The notes under the pieces: generated by a model | The model's database searches: none | What the model saw: the letters and a program-made list of their open reading frames with translations, nothing else | What the model was told of the DNA's origin: nothing | Source: Fidelibacterota bacterium | GTDB taxonomy: Bacteria > Fidelibacterota > SORT01 | Direction of reading: 5' to 3' | Assembly (NCBI GenBank): GCA_022571215.1 | Contig: JACZYG010000012.1 | Coordinates: 27,463 to 91,462, forward strand | DNA: 64,000 bases | Made by a program: the position numbers and the translations under genes | Shown: one piece after another, positions 45,691-54,746 of the stretch | How the letters are laid out: every line of letters starts with the position of its first letter | Numbering within the stretch: the first letter of the stretch is position 1

Positions 45691-47859
45691 TTGATAATCA
45701 AAGAAATGGAACTTGGGGGAAGAACACTCAAGTTAGAAACAGGTAGAATCGCAAGGCAGGCTGACGGAGCTGTCTTCGCGACTTACGGCGAAACAATAGT
45801 TCTTGCCACAGCGGTAGCAAGTAATGTACCGAGAGAAGGGATAGATTTTTTCCCGCTAACAGTTGAATACCGGGAGAAGCAATATGCGGCGGGTAAAATA
45901 CCCGGCGGATTTTTCAAAAGAGAGGGAAGACCGACAGAAAAGGAAATTCTTTCTGCCCGGATGACGGACAGGTCAATCAGACCTTTATTTCCCGACGGTT
46001 TCAATAATGAAACTCAAGTTATAATATACGTTCTATCGGCTGATCAGGAAAATAATGCGGATACTCTGGGAATGATTGCGGCATCCGCAGCATTGTCAAT
46101 TTCATCCATACCATTTAACGGACCTATCGCGGCCGTCAGAATTGGGGACCTTGAAGGTGAATTGGTTATAAATCCGGAATTAAGTAAGATCGAAGAGAGT
46201 AGTATGGAGATCATTACAGCCGGTGGAAAAGAATCCCTAATCATGGTTGAAGGAAGTATGAAGGAGATTCCTGAAAGCAGGATGCTCGAAGCGCTTTCTT
46301 TAGGACAGGAGAATGTAAAAAATATTGTTAAATTGATCACTGAACTTGTCAAAGAATGCGGCAAGGAAAAACAATCATTTCCGGTTCCTGAGGTGGATAA
46401 AGAACTCTTAAAAGAAGTGACGTCATTGGTAGGTGAAAAAATTCAAAAAGCCAATAGAATGTCTGATAAGGCTAAACATGAGCGCTCTGATTTCATAAAG
46501 CAGTTTACCGACGAGCTATTGGCTGAATTAGAGGAGAAATATCCTGAAGAAGAAAAAACTATAAAAGGTATAATCCATGATCTCGAAAAAGAAGATTTAA
46601 GGAAACTTATTCTTGAAGAGAACAAGAGACTGGACGGAAGAGGTCCTACCGATGTAAGAGAAATATCGTGTGAAATTGATATCCTTCCGAGAACTCACGG
46701 CTCTGCGCTATTTACGCGAGGTGAGACTCAAAGCCTTACGGTTATTACTCTTGGTACCAAGATGGATGAACAAAAAACTGACGGTATAGACGGTGAAAGC
46801 TACAGTAAGTATATGCTTCATTATAATTTCCCTCCATTTTCAGTCGGCGAAGCAAGAATGATAAGAGGAGTCAGTCGTAGAGAAATAGGGCATGGAAAGC
46901 TCGCTGAAAGAGCACTCTCTCCGTTATTACCTGAAAGCGAAGATTTTCCATATACGATAAGAATTGTCTCCGAAATAATGGAATCGAACGGATCTTCTTC
47001 TATGGCGACAGTGTGCGCATCATCTTTGGCGTTGATGAATGCCGGTGTTCCTATCAAAAAATCAGTTGCGGGAATAGCGATGGGACTTATAACGGATGGT
47101 GATAAGACTGTGATCATTTCTGATATACTCGGCACGGAAGATCATATAGGCGACATGGATTTCAAGCTCGCAGGTACCCGTGACGGCGTTACGGCTGTAC
47201 AGATGGATCTTAAAATAGACGGTATCAGCGTTGAAATGCTCGAAAAAGCGGTTGCGCAATCGACTAAGGGAAGAATACATATCATCGATGAAATGGAAAA
47301 GTTAATTAGTGAATCCGCTGATGATATTTCTGTATACGCGCCACGAATATTGACGCTGAAAGCGCCGATTGATATGATCGGAGGCATAATAGGGCCTGGC
47401 GGAAAGGTAATTAAGAAGATACAGGCGGATACCGGGGCTAAGGTAGAGATAGAAGATGACGGCACCATCATAATCTCTTCGGTTGGCGGCGGACCTGCCC
47501 AAGAAGCAAAAGAAATCATAGAGAATATTCTAAAAGTACCTGAAGCAGGTGAAGAATATGAAGCTACCGTTAAAAAGATTATGGACTTCGGAGCGTTTGT
47601 TGAATTTCTTCCCGGAAAAGAAGGTCTCGTCCATATTTCTAAAATCGCGTATGAAAGAGTCGCAAAGGTTGATGACGTCTTGAAGTTGGGTGATGTGATA
47701 AAAGTAAAACTCCTGAAGGTTGATAATCAGGGTCGATACGATCTCTCCATGAGAGACCTCTTGGAAAAACCTGAAGGATGGGTGGACGAGCCTCCGAGAG
47801 ACCGTAGACCGCCGAGAAGAGATAACAGGGGTGGCAGGGGAGGCGGGAATCGCAGATGA
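45691..47859 (+). CDS. pnp: Polyribonucleotide nucleotidyltransferase (PNPase)
   Basis: Phosphorolytic 3'-5' exoribonuclease. Two RNase PH domains (first with GKIPGGFFKREGRPTEKE, second with RTHGSALFTRGETQ and DILGTEDHIGDMDFK), a helical linker, KH domain (IGGIIGPGGKVIKKIQ) and S1 domain (ATVKKIMDFGAFVEFLPGK), ending in an Arg/Gly-rich tail of about 20 residues. 722 aa. TTG start at 45691 with AAGGAG 7 bases upstream. The stop overlaps the M16 protease gene by 4 nt. Confidence 0.97.
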   Translation: MIIKEMELGGRTLKLETGRIARQADGAVFATYGETIVLATAVASNVPREGIDFFPLTVEYREKQYAAGKIPGGFFKREGRPTEKEILSARMTDRSIRPLFPDGFNNETQVIIYVLSADQENNADTLGMIAASAALSISSIPFNGPIAAVRIGDLEGELVINPELSKIEESSMEIITAGGKESLIMVEGSMKEIPESRMLEALSLGQENVKNIVKLITELVKECGKEKQSFPVPEVDKELLKEVTSLVGEKIQKANRMSDKAKHERSDFIKQFTDELLAELEEKYPEEEKTIKGIIHDLEKEDLRKLILEENKRLDGRGPTDVREISCEIDILPRTHGSALFTRGETQSLTVITLGTKMDEQKTDGIDGESYSKYMLHYNFPPFSVGEARMIRGVSRREIGHGKLAERALSPLLPESEDFPYTIRIVSEIMESNGSSSMATVCASSLALMNAGVPIKKSVAGIAMGLITDGDKTVIISDILGTEDHIGDMDFKLAGTRDGVTAVQMDLKIDGISVEMLEKAVAQSTKGRIHIIDEMEKLISESADDISVYAPRILTLKAPIDMIGGIIGPGGKVIKKIQADTGAKVEIEDDGTIIISSVGGGPAQEAKEIIENILKVPEAGEEYEATVKKIMDFGAFVEFLPGKEGLVHISKIAYERVAKVDDVLKLGDVIKVKLLKVDNQGRYDLSMRDLLEKPEGWVDEPPRDRRPPRRDNRGGRGGGNRR

Positions 47860-49094
47860 CCGAAGGGAATCACAAAAAAACCGTACTTGAAAACGGTTTA
47901 TGCATAGTCACCGAAAGTAATGATTATGTGCGTTCCGCGGCAATCGGTATTTTCATAAAAAGCGGAGCAAGAAACGAGACATCGGATAATCATGGCGTAG
48001 CTCATTTTCTTGAGCATATGGTATTCAAGGGAACTGAGACGAAAGATTCATTTGAAATAGCCAACTCCTTGGAATCTATCGGCGGTTCGCTTAATGCGGC
48101 AACTTCTGAAGAGTATACAGTTTTTTATTCCAGGATTCTTGATGAGCATATGGAAAATGCGATTGAAGTTCTTTCTGACCTCGTGCAAAATGCTGTTATA
48201 AATAGTGATGTAACCAAGATTGAAAAAGGTGTAATAATAGAAGAGATAAAAGGAGTAGAGGATACTCCGAGTCAATTGGTGGTTGAAAATTTTCTTTCCG
48301 ATCTTTTTCCGGACCACTCACTTGGAAAGCCGATACTTGGTACGGAAGAATCTATTAAATCAATGACAGCCGCGAAATTGAAGGAATATCGTAAGAAAAA
48401 TTATATTCCCGAAAATATTGTCATCTCCGCGGCGGGCAATCTGGAGCACGATAAAGTAGTTGAACTGGTCAACGAGTATTTTCACATTCCCGGCGGACAG
48501 GAACTGCCTGCTCTCACGGCTCCAAACGGCACTCTTCGAAACGGAATAAATAAGGTCAAAACACATATAACGCAATCGCATATTTGCCTCGGATATCGCG
48601 CTCTTCCTTACACGGATAAACGAAGACACGCAATGCTGGTGATGAACACAATTCTCAGCGGTGGGATGAGCACCCGCCTCTTCCAGAATATAAGGGAGAA
48701 ATATGGTTTCGTTTACAGTATTTACAGTTTCCCGGAATTCCTATTTGACACGGGTTATTTTTGCACTTACGCCGGTACTGACGCTCAAAAGACGGATGAA
48801 GTCATCGGTCTGATTGAAAAGGAGATAAAGGCTCTTAAAAACGAGCCTGTCAAAATCGAGGAGATCGAAAGCGCGCGCGCTCAATGGAAAGGCGGCGCCC
48901 TCATATCTATGGAAAGTATGATGAGTCGGATGAATCGCATGGCTATGCTGGAAATGCATTTCGGAGAATATTCCTCAATTGACGAGCTCATCAAAAAAAT
49001 AGATTCCGTTAGAATTGAAGATGTGAAAGATTTAGCAAACGATATATTTGTCGAAGGAGATATGGTTGTATCTGTTATTCAACCGGAAGCATAG
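47856..49094 (+). CDS. M16-family zinc peptidase (PqqL/YmxG-like)
   Basis: Pitrilysin-family metallopeptidase with the inverted zinc motif H50-F-L-E53-H54 (HFLEHMVFKGTE) and the downstream Glu ligand in VIIEEIKG (about 130). 412 aa, comprising one M16 half (N- and C-terminal domains) as in single-chain bacterial processing peptidases. It overlaps pnp by 4 nt, the known pnp-M16 gene order. Substrate unknown. Confidence 0.92.
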   Translation: MTEGNHKKTVLENGLCIVTESNDYVRSAAIGIFIKSGARNETSDNHGVAHFLEHMVFKGTETKDSFEIANSLESIGGSLNAATSEEYTVFYSRILDEHMENAIEVLSDLVQNAVINSDVTKIEKGVIIEEIKGVEDTPSQLVVENFLSDLFPDHSLGKPILGTEESIKSMTAAKLKEYRKKNYIPENIVISAAGNLEHDKVVELVNEYFHIPGGQELPALTAPNGTLRNGINKVKTHITQSHICLGYRALPYTDKRRHAMLVMNTILSGGMSTRLFQNIREKYGFVYSIYSFPEFLFDTGYFCTYAGTDAQKTDEVIGLIEKEIKALKNEPVKIEEIESARAQWKGGALISMESMMSRMNRMAMLEMHFGEYSSIDELIKKIDSVRIEDVKDLANDIFVEGDMVVSVIQPEA

Positions 49095-49132
49095 AGTTTA
49101 CGGCTTGAAAAAGTGATGAAGAAAGGTAAAAG

Positions 49133-50254
49133 ATGATTATCGGCGTTCCGAAAGAGATAAAATCGGAAGAGCATAGAGTTGGCATCATTCCCGGTGGAGT
49201 CGAGCAATTGGTCAATACCGGGAATGAAGTCATCGTTCAATCTAATGCCGGTACGGAGAGCGGATTCAACGATGATGAATATAGTTCTGCCGGAGCGAAG
49301 ATACTCGACAGCGCGCAGGAAGTCTATGCAAATGCCGAATTAATCGTTAAAGTCAAGGAACCGCTGCCTGTAGAATGCGATATGATATCGGAAGGTCAGC
49401 TGATATTCACCTATTTTCACTTTGCGGCTAACAAAAAGTTGACGGAGAGTTTCATCAAAAACAAAGCCATAGCGATTGCTTATGAGACGGTGCAATTGAA
49501 GGATAAATCTCTTCCATTGTTGGTGCCTATGAGCGAGGTTGCGGGAAGGATGGCAGTTCAAGAAGGCGCAAAATATCTTGAAGCCCCATCAGGTGGGATT
49601 GGCGTGCTGCTCGGAGGTGTTCCGGGAGTAAACCCGGCAACCGTTACGATTTTAGGTGGAGGAGTTGTCGGCTCTAACGCGGCTAAAATCGCGTCCGGAA
49701 TGGGAGCAAAAGTTTACATCCTTGATATAAATTTAGACCGACTAAGATACCTTAATGACGTGATGCCTGACAATGTAATAACACTAATGTCGAATCCGGC
49801 TAATATCAGGAAATTACTTAAATTTACAGACCTGCTTATCGGAGCGGTTCTGATTCCGGGAGCGAAAGCGCCGAACTTAGTTACGAAAGATATGCTCGGC
49901 TTGATGAAAAGGGGCTCAGTGTTAGTGGATGTTGCCGTTGATCAGGGTGGATGCATAGAAACTTGTAAGCCCACGACACACGATAATCCTACATTCATTA
50001 TAGATGGAATAGTCCACTATTGTGTTGCGAATATGCCGGGCGCGGTACCTTATACATCCACAATAGCGCTAACCAATGCAACGTTACCCTATATAATGAT
50101 CCTGGCAGATAATGGTTTTTCGAAATCGTTGAACGAATATGAAGACCTTAAACTGGGATTGAATATATATAAAGGAACGATCACACATAAAGGCGTTGCG
50201 GATGCCTTCGGAATGGAATTCGTTCCGATCGATAAGGCATTATTAACCGCGTAA
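49133..50254 (+). CDS. ald: Alanine dehydrogenase
   Basis: NAD-dependent interconversion of alanine and pyruvate. Seen: MIIGVPKEIKSEEHRVGI, VKVKEPLPVE, EVAGRMAVQEGA, the Rossmann motif ILGGGVVGSNAAKIA, and DVAVDQGGCIETCKPTTHDNP. 373 aa is the standard length. An AAAGG ribosome site precedes the ATG. It is the last gene of the long translation/RNA block. Confidence 0.96.
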   Translation: MIIGVPKEIKSEEHRVGIIPGGVEQLVNTGNEVIVQSNAGTESGFNDDEYSSAGAKILDSAQEVYANAELIVKVKEPLPVECDMISEGQLIFTYFHFAANKKLTESFIKNKAIAIAYETVQLKDKSLPLLVPMSEVAGRMAVQEGAKYLEAPSGGIGVLLGGVPGVNPATVTILGGGVVGSNAAKIASGMGAKVYILDINLDRLRYLNDVMPDNVITLMSNPANIRKLLKFTDLLIGAVLIPGAKAPNLVTKDMLGLMKRGSVLVDVAVDQGGCIETCKPTTHDNPTFIIDGIVHYCVANMPGAVPYTSTIALTNATLPYIMILADNGFSKSLNEYEDLKLGLNIYKGTITHKGVADAFGMEFVPIDKALLTA

Positions 50255-50557
50255 GAAAGATGTCATTAGACCATCCGGTCTTACTCTTCCATATCGCTAA
50301 TGGAATTAGAAACAGTTAAAGGTATAGATTATATGAGCAACGCCGTTTTTTTACACTATATTTCAAAAATTTAAAGAAGAACATTACCATTAGTATTTAA
50401 AATACCCGGATTTTACATCCGGGACACAAAACTTCTCCTCAAAATCAAAATAATCAGTGACATTCCTAAGCTATTGGAAATATTAAAACAAAACATGATA
50501 AATAACCACTCTTCGGTCACCGGTTTTGCTCAAACTCTTCAGAAATAGAAAAAATAC
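50255..50557. other. Intergenic region without a recognisable gene
   Basis: AT-rich spacer between ald and the MerR-type gene. It holds an inverted repeat CCCGGAT/ATCCGGG (50405-50423, 5-base loop) without a T-tract on either strand, so a terminator role is doubtful. No ORF or RNA gene could be supported. Confidence 0.5.
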
Positions 50558-50586
50558 TTGTATCAGCTGCATCTTATTGTTATAAT
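50558..50586 (+). promoter_or_regulatory. Promoter of the MerR-type regulator gene
   Basis: TTGTAT at 50558-50563, 17-base spacer, perfect TATAAT at 50581-50586, 46 bases before the TTG start. Confidence 0.7.
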
Positions 50587-50631
50587 ATAAAGCGTTACTT
50601 GAACCATAAATATTATTTGATAAGGTGATAC

Positions 50632-51030
50632 TTGAATCAACCTCAAATTAAAAAGCTATACTATTCAATTGGCGAAGTCGCCGAACTTACATCATTAAAA
50701 CCTTATGTTCTACGCTATTGGGAGACTGAATTTCCTGCTCTGAAACCGACTAAAAACCGTGCCGGCAACAGAATTTACAAAGATCGTGATTTAAAAATAT
50801 TATTCCACATTAAATATCTTTTATACGACCAGAAATACACCATAGAGGGCGCCAGGAAGCAACTTAAATCGGCTAATTTCGAAGAAATGATGCAATCCGG
50901 TGATTCCGCTTCAAATTTGAGCGTTAGCAATCCCCAAGATGGAGAGAACAACGATGAAGATAAATTAATCAGTACTCTCTCGGTTATCAGAAATGGATTA
51001 CTTGATCTGAAAAAGATATTAGAGGACTAA
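50632..51030 (+). CDS. MerR-family transcriptional regulator
   Basis: N-terminal winged HTH of the MerR family: LYYSIGEVAELTSLKPYVLRYWETEFP, then KPTKNRAGNRIYKDRDLKILFHIKYLL, and a short C-terminal helix. At 132 aa it lacks a metal-binding Cys set, resembling the small HTH_17/MerR proteins found near infB/pheT regions or stress genes. TTG start with an AAGGTG ribosome site. It has its own promoter and terminator, and its targets are unknown; the BolA-glutaredoxin genes are next. Confidence 0.85.
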   Translation: MNQPQIKKLYYSIGEVAELTSLKPYVLRYWETEFPALKPTKNRAGNRIYKDRDLKILFHIKYLLYDQKYTIEGARKQLKSANFEEMMQSGDSASNLSVSNPQDGENNDEDKLISTLSVIRNGLLDLKKILED

Positions 51031-51083
51031 CTACAAGACATTAATACAGAACTGCATGCACATCCTACTGTATGCGAATTAAG

Positions 51084-51120
51084 GCGCCTGACACCTAATC
51101 CCACCGCAGGCGCTTTATTT
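51084..51120 (+). terminator. Rho-independent terminator after the MerR-type gene
   Basis: GCGCCTG (51084-51090) pairs with CAGGCGC (51107-51113) across a 16-base loop, followed by TTTATTTT. Confidence 0.7.
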
Positions 51121-51214
51121 TAATATAATTTGCTAATCCTATTGCTTTTATGCGAAAAATATTGGAAAATTGCTTGATGTCATTATATTGAATAGACAGA
51201 AGAAAGGATTTATT

Positions 51215-51460
51215 TTGGAAGAGAAAGAAGTTCAAGCATTATTGGAAAAGGATTTTCCCGATTCGGATATAGCTATCGTTGATACCCGGGGAAGCGGCGA
51301 CCACTTCGAAATAATGGTAGTTTCAGATAATTTTGAGGGTGTCGCTATTTTGGAGAGACACAGAATGATCCACTCCGCGCTTGGTGAAAATCTCGGCGCC
51401 GCTATTCATGCTGTGGAGATCAAAGCCTATACAAAAAAACAATGGGAGAATGTCTCCTAA
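51215..51460 (+). CDS. BolA-family protein
   Basis: An 81-aa BolA/IbaG-type protein with DSDIAIVDTRGSGDHFEIMVVSD, the LERHRMIHSAL helix containing the invariant His used for Fe-S ligation with CGFS glutaredoxins, and a short C-terminus. I place the start at TTG 51215, which has AGAAAGGA about 6 bases upstream and gives family length; an in-frame TTG at 51170 would add 15 unlikely residues. The adjacent CGFS glutaredoxin gene is its expected partner in Fe-S handling. Confidence 0.88.
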   Translation: MEEKEVQALLEKDFPDSDIAIVDTRGSGDHFEIMVVSDNFEGVAILERHRMIHSALGENLGAAIHAVEIKAYTKKQWENVS

Positions 51461-51481
51461 ATCGGAAAGGAAATAACAGCT

Positions 51482-51835
51482 ATGTCAGACGAGCTTTTAA
51501 ATAAAATAAAAACAGACGTCAGTGATAATAAAGTCATGCTTTACATGAAAGGTACGCCTGAAATGCCGAAGTGCGGATTTTCATTCAAAGCGATTGAAAT
51601 ACTGAAGTCTCTTAATGCGAAATTCAATTCGATGGATATTCTTCCGGATCCAAATATGAGGGAAGTTCTATCGGAGTACTCAAATTGGCCAACCATTCCT
51701 CAACTCTTTGTGGATGGCAAGCTTATCGGCGGTTCGGATATTATGATGGATATGTATGAGAGCGGAGAACTTCAAGAACTTATTGGCAGCATCGGCGCCA
51801 TAGACAGCGGAACAGAAGAGGTTTCCGCTAATTAG
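51482..51835 (+). CDS. grxD: Monothiol CGFS glutaredoxin (Grx4/GrxD family)
   Basis: Fe-S cluster carrier. The CGFS active site is at 31-34 after MLYMKGTPEMPK, with the glutathione-binding WPTIPQLF-x-DGKLIGGSDI motif. 117 aa. The upstream BolA gene lies 21 bases away, the classic Grx-BolA pair in iron sensing and Fe-S trafficking. msrA begins 6 bases downstream. Confidence 0.95.
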   Translation: MSDELLNKIKTDVSDNKVMLYMKGTPEMPKCGFSFKAIEILKSLNAKFNSMDILPDPNMREVLSEYSNWPTIPQLFVDGKLIGGSDIMMDMYESGELQELIGSIGAIDSGTEEVSAN

Positions 51836-51841
51836 CATATC

Positions 51842-52318
51842 TTGAAAATAGAAAAAGCAACATTCGGAGCGGGTTGTTTCTGGGGAGTCGAATCTCTGTT
51901 CAGGTCTGTCGAAGGTGTTCTGAGCGCGACATCGGGCTATTCCGGCGGCACAAAAGAGAATCCTACGTATGAAGATGTCTGCACTGGTACGACAGGTCAT
52001 GCGGAGGTAGTGGAGGTTGAATTCGATTCTGATAGGGTAAAGTATGAAGATTTACTAAATGAATTCTGGAAGAATCATGACCCTACTACTCTGAATCGAC
52101 AGGGTCCCGATGTGGGCACTCAATATCGCTCGGCAATATTTACGCATTCGCCTGAGCAGGAAAGAGCGGCGTTAGAATCCAAAAAACAATTAGATGAAAG
52201 TAACAGCTACTCTAATCCGGTAGTGACGGAAATAACCGAAGCATCAAAATTTTATCGGGCTGAAGAGTACCATCAACGCTACTTCGAGAAGCACGGAATA
52301 GAATACTGCCCGGTATAA
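51842..52318 (+). CDS. msrA: Peptide-methionine (S)-S-oxide reductase
   Basis: Repairs oxidised methionine. The active site is GAGCFWG with Cys12, followed by [17 protein letters not shown], and [11 protein letters not shown]. 158 aa, the compact single-domain form without MsrB. TTG start at 51842. It shares a unit with BolA and glutaredoxin, giving an oxidative-stress/Fe-S operon. Confidence 0.95.
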   Translation: MKIEKATFGAGCFWGVESLFRSVEGVLSATSGYSGGTKENPTYEDVCTGTTGHAEVVEVEFDSDRVKYEDLLNEFWKNHDPTTLNRQGPDVGTQYRSAIFTHSPEQERAALESKKQLDESNSYSNPVVTEITEASKFYRAEEYHQRYFEKHGIEYCPV

Positions 52319-52403
52319 GGTCAGCTGAATATGACGCTGTCAGCTGCTGATTTCATTGCCCTCAGACATAAGTCAGGCTGATCTTGATCCCATTCAGAAG
52401 ACG

Positions 52404-52465
52404 ACCACCCCTATTATCCCTCCTTGGAAAGGAGGGGATGCAAAATTCCCCTTTATCAGAGGGGA
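52404..52465. repeat. Compound palindromic (REP-like) element, left
   Basis: Two back-to-back hairpins: CCCTCCTT-gga-AAGGAGGG (52418-52436, 8 bp perfect) and CCCCTTT/AGAGGGG (52448-52464). The sequence type, runs of CCCCT and AGGGG separated by AAATT, is that of dispersed REP-like elements. A related AAATTCCCCTCTA module recurs at 53328 on the other side of the hydrolase gene. Confidence 0.7.
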
Positions 52466-52473
52466 TATGTATC

Positions 52474-53307
52474 TCAATTCAAAACTCCTGATCTTATCAG
52501 GAATGGCCGTACCTCATTCCAGAACCGGCTCCAATCATCTATAAGGTCGTTGTGTCCCCTATCATAGGTGATCAGTTCTCCATTTTCTGATGCCGCCAAT
52601 AGTTTACGGCTGTGTTTATAGGCAATGATCCTGTCTCTGCTGCCGTGAACGAACAAGACCGGATTGTCGTATGATTTAATTATATCAAGGTTGTCGAACC
52701 TGTCCAAAGCGAGAAATCCCGGAATATAATAGTCCGAAGCCAGAGCGCTAATGCTTGTATACGGCGACATCAATATCATCGCCGCCGAAGGACGAACCTC
52801 CGCAAGAGCGCAGATGGCGCCGCTGCCGACAGACCTGCCTAAAAGCACTATCCGAGAAGAATCAACATCCGGTTTGCTTACCAGTGAATCGTAAGCGGTG
52901 ATAAACGTCTCGGTCAGACTTGCCTCGCTCGGTTTTCCTTCCGAACGTCCGTAACCGGGATACTCCACAAGCAGCACGCTTAGTCCCATTTCCCTGATGC
53001 CGTCTACGATCGGGAGCCAGTGGTCTATCAGTTCCGCGTTGCCGTGCGCGATAATCATTGCGGGAAGAGGAAGCAGTTCGGAACTGTCCGATGCGGGGAT
53101 GTACCACGATTCAACTCTTCCCGAACTCGTATCGAGCCAGATTCGTTCAAGACCGGGCACACTATCGGAAATGTCCGGCGGTGTTCGTATGATATGCCGC
53201 GGATATATAATTCTCCTCTGCATAAAGAAATAGTAACCCGAATACAGAACATAAAAGAAAATCCCGAAGGAAAGATAACGGAGAGCTATTTTAAGAAAGT
53301 TTTCCAA
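52474..53307 (-). CDS. Membrane-anchored alpha/beta hydrolase
   Basis: An N-terminal hydrophobic helix (about 9-29) precedes an alpha/beta hydrolase domain with oxyanion loop IIAHGNAE, VEYPGYGRSEG, nucleophile Ser159 in GRSVGSG, acid Asp225 in HGSRDRI and His252 in RGHNDL; the triad is complete. 277 aa, of the ABHD13/FrsA-like group. Substrate unknown. GC content and codon use look slightly richer than its neighbours, and it is bracketed by REP-like repeats. Confidence 0.85.
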   Translation of the reverse strand: MENFLKIALRYLSFGIFFYVLYSGYYFFMQRRIIYPRHIIRTPPDISDSVPGLERIWLDTSSGRVESWYIPASDSSELLPLPAMIIAHGNAELIDHWLPIVDGIREMGLSVLLVEYPGYGRSEGKPSEASLTETFITAYDSLVSKPDVDSSRIVLLGRSVGSGAICALAEVRPSAAMILMSPYTSISALASDYYIPGFLALDRFDNLDIIKSYDNPVLFVHGSRDRIIAYKHSRKLLAASENGELITYDRGHNDLIDDWSRFWNEVRPFLIRSGVLN

Positions 53308-53327
53308 ATTAAAAAAGAGTGGTGGAT

Positions 53328-53436
53328 AAATTCCCCTCTATAAACCAGCCCGACATTGGTCTGGCGGGGAGGGGTGTTCCGAAGGAACTCATACGAGGAT
53401 TCAAATCCCAAAGGGATGAGAAGACGGGGTGTGTAA
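53328..53436. repeat. Compound palindromic (REP-like) element, right
   Basis: Begins AAATTCCCCTCTA and ends ACGGGGTGTGTAA, the edges of a dispersed repeat type. Between them are nested hairpins: GTTCC-gaa-GGAAC, and CTCAT...ATGAG enclosing GGATT-ca-AATCC. An ORF through this stretch is not credible as a gene. Confidence 0.6.
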
Positions 53437-53516
53437 TTAGTTTCATTTATATATCAAACTTTTATACTGGAATGATCTATCAAATAAAACGAAAATATCA
53501 GGGCTTTTCATTTTAG

Positions 53517-53590
53517 TCGGAGCGGCGAGATTTGAACTCGCGACCCCCTGACCCCCAGTCAGGTGCGCTACCGGGCTACGCCACGCTCCG
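53517..53590 (-). tRNA. tRNA-Pro (GGG)
   Basis: Complete 74-nt cloverleaf on the minus strand. Acceptor CGGAGCG/CGCTCCG, D-arm GCGTAGCCCGGTAGCGC, anticodon stem CCTGA/TCAGG with loop CTGGGGG (anticodon GGG), T-arm GCGAG-TTCAAAT-CTCGC. Discriminator A; CCA is not encoded. Confidence 0.95.
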
Positions 53591-53718
53591 TCTGTTTATT
53601 AAGTTAGTAGTCCAAAGGTAAAAATCAAAACGGATTTTCCATTAGCTTTTTTGTGGTCGGGGCAAGCCCCAACTCACACTGAAGTAACGTAAATCTCAAT
53701 ATCAATACGGATTTTCTT

Positions 53719-54654
53719 CTAAGGCGACGACCAGAATATCATTTTTTGGAATGTGGAGTATTGCAGTATGAACAGGAAGAGGGCGATGTAAGTCAATATC
53801 ATCAAGCCTGATTTACGGATTCTCCGCTTCTCGGGTTGGAGTTTTACATGCGCCGAGGCTGAAGGTAGTATCAAATTAAAGCTCAGTCCCATCATTGCTG
53901 AAATGGTCAACATCCCTGTATTCGGTGAGAAATAAGAGTAGTAAAATATTAGTATTAGAAACATCAGGTTCAGTGGAATTCCTAAAGTAAGAAATGCGCT
54001 CCTGTATCTCCGCTTAGGTTCTGCTAATCCTGTCCACGCTTCTTCCAACAGCCGCGTAATGGAGTATGATGCCGTGTAAAAAAACAGCAGACTGCCTGAT
54101 AGTGAAAAGAGCGCTGTATAGATAAACGAGTCATAACCTGTTACCTCCAAGAATGAGAGGAAATCGCTTTCGCTTATCCAGAAGAGTAAGGCAGCGGGAA
54201 GGGTCGAAGTAAGAAACGATGCCGTTGCTACAGCCACCATCATGAAGCGTAGTGAAGGTCGTTTTATTCTTCTGCTTACCAATTTAAAAAGTATAATTCC
54301 TAAAAGGAATACCGATATATTTCCGGCTAAGTGATATATAGAAAGTTTTAGCGGCGCCATATCAGCAGGAATGGTCACACTGACGCTTGTCAGACCGAAT
54401 CCGTGCCATTCCATTCCCAACACTGAGCCTGTTAAGCCATGTCCTATCACCTCGTGAAAAAATTTGATAGATATAAAGGAGATGTACGCGGAAGGAATCA
54501 TGACCGCCCAAATGAGACCGTGCAATCGGAGAGGTCGCATCACTCTTATTATAAATTCGTTACTCATTTCACACGCAAATATATATAAAATTCGTATAAA
54601 GGCAAATGATAAGCCGCGCTGAGTAACATTTTCTATTTGTGCCATTAGGGTCAA
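53719..54654 (-). CDS. Multi-pass membrane protein with HExxH motif (M50-like)
   Basis: A 311-aa protein of about seven hydrophobic helices. HEVIGHG (H67, E68, H72) lies at the end of a membrane segment, as in site-2-protease/M50 membrane metallopeptidases, where such a helix carries the zinc site. The usual downstream NxxPxxxxDG motif is not evident, so it may be a divergent or inactive member. The start is uncertain: TTG 54654, ATG 54645 and ATG 54567 are all in frame and none has a good ribosome site. It diverges from the GT2 gene. Confidence 0.55.
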   Translation of the reverse strand: MTLMAQIENVTQRGLSFAFIRILYIFACEMSNEFIIRVMRPLRLHGLIWAVMIPSAYISFISIKFFHEVIGHGLTGSVLGMEWHGFGLTSVSVTIPADMAPLKLSIYHLAGNISVFLLGIILFKLVSRRIKRPSLRFMMVAVATASFLTSTLPAALLFWISESDFLSFLEVTGYDSFIYTALFSLSGSLLFFYTASYSITRLLEEAWTGLAEPKRRYRSAFLTLGIPLNLMFLILIFYYSYFSPNTGMLTISAMMGLSFNLILPSASAHVKLQPEKRRIRKSGLMILTYIALFLFILQYSTFQKMIFWSSP

Positions 54655-54746
54655 TATTCATGCATTATTAACTTGCGGATTTGTGGGTTTAGATTTACTT
54701 TTTCAGGCGATTTTATGACAGTGTTTTACATTAGTACGGAGATGAA

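Noticed and set aside
50405..50423. CCCGGAT/ATCCGGG hairpin as a terminator for ald
   Set aside because: No T-tract follows on either strand, and it is 150 bases from the ald stop.
53319..53516. 65-aa ORF in the repeat region before tRNA-Pro(GGG)
   Set aside because: It is read through the REP-like palindromic element.
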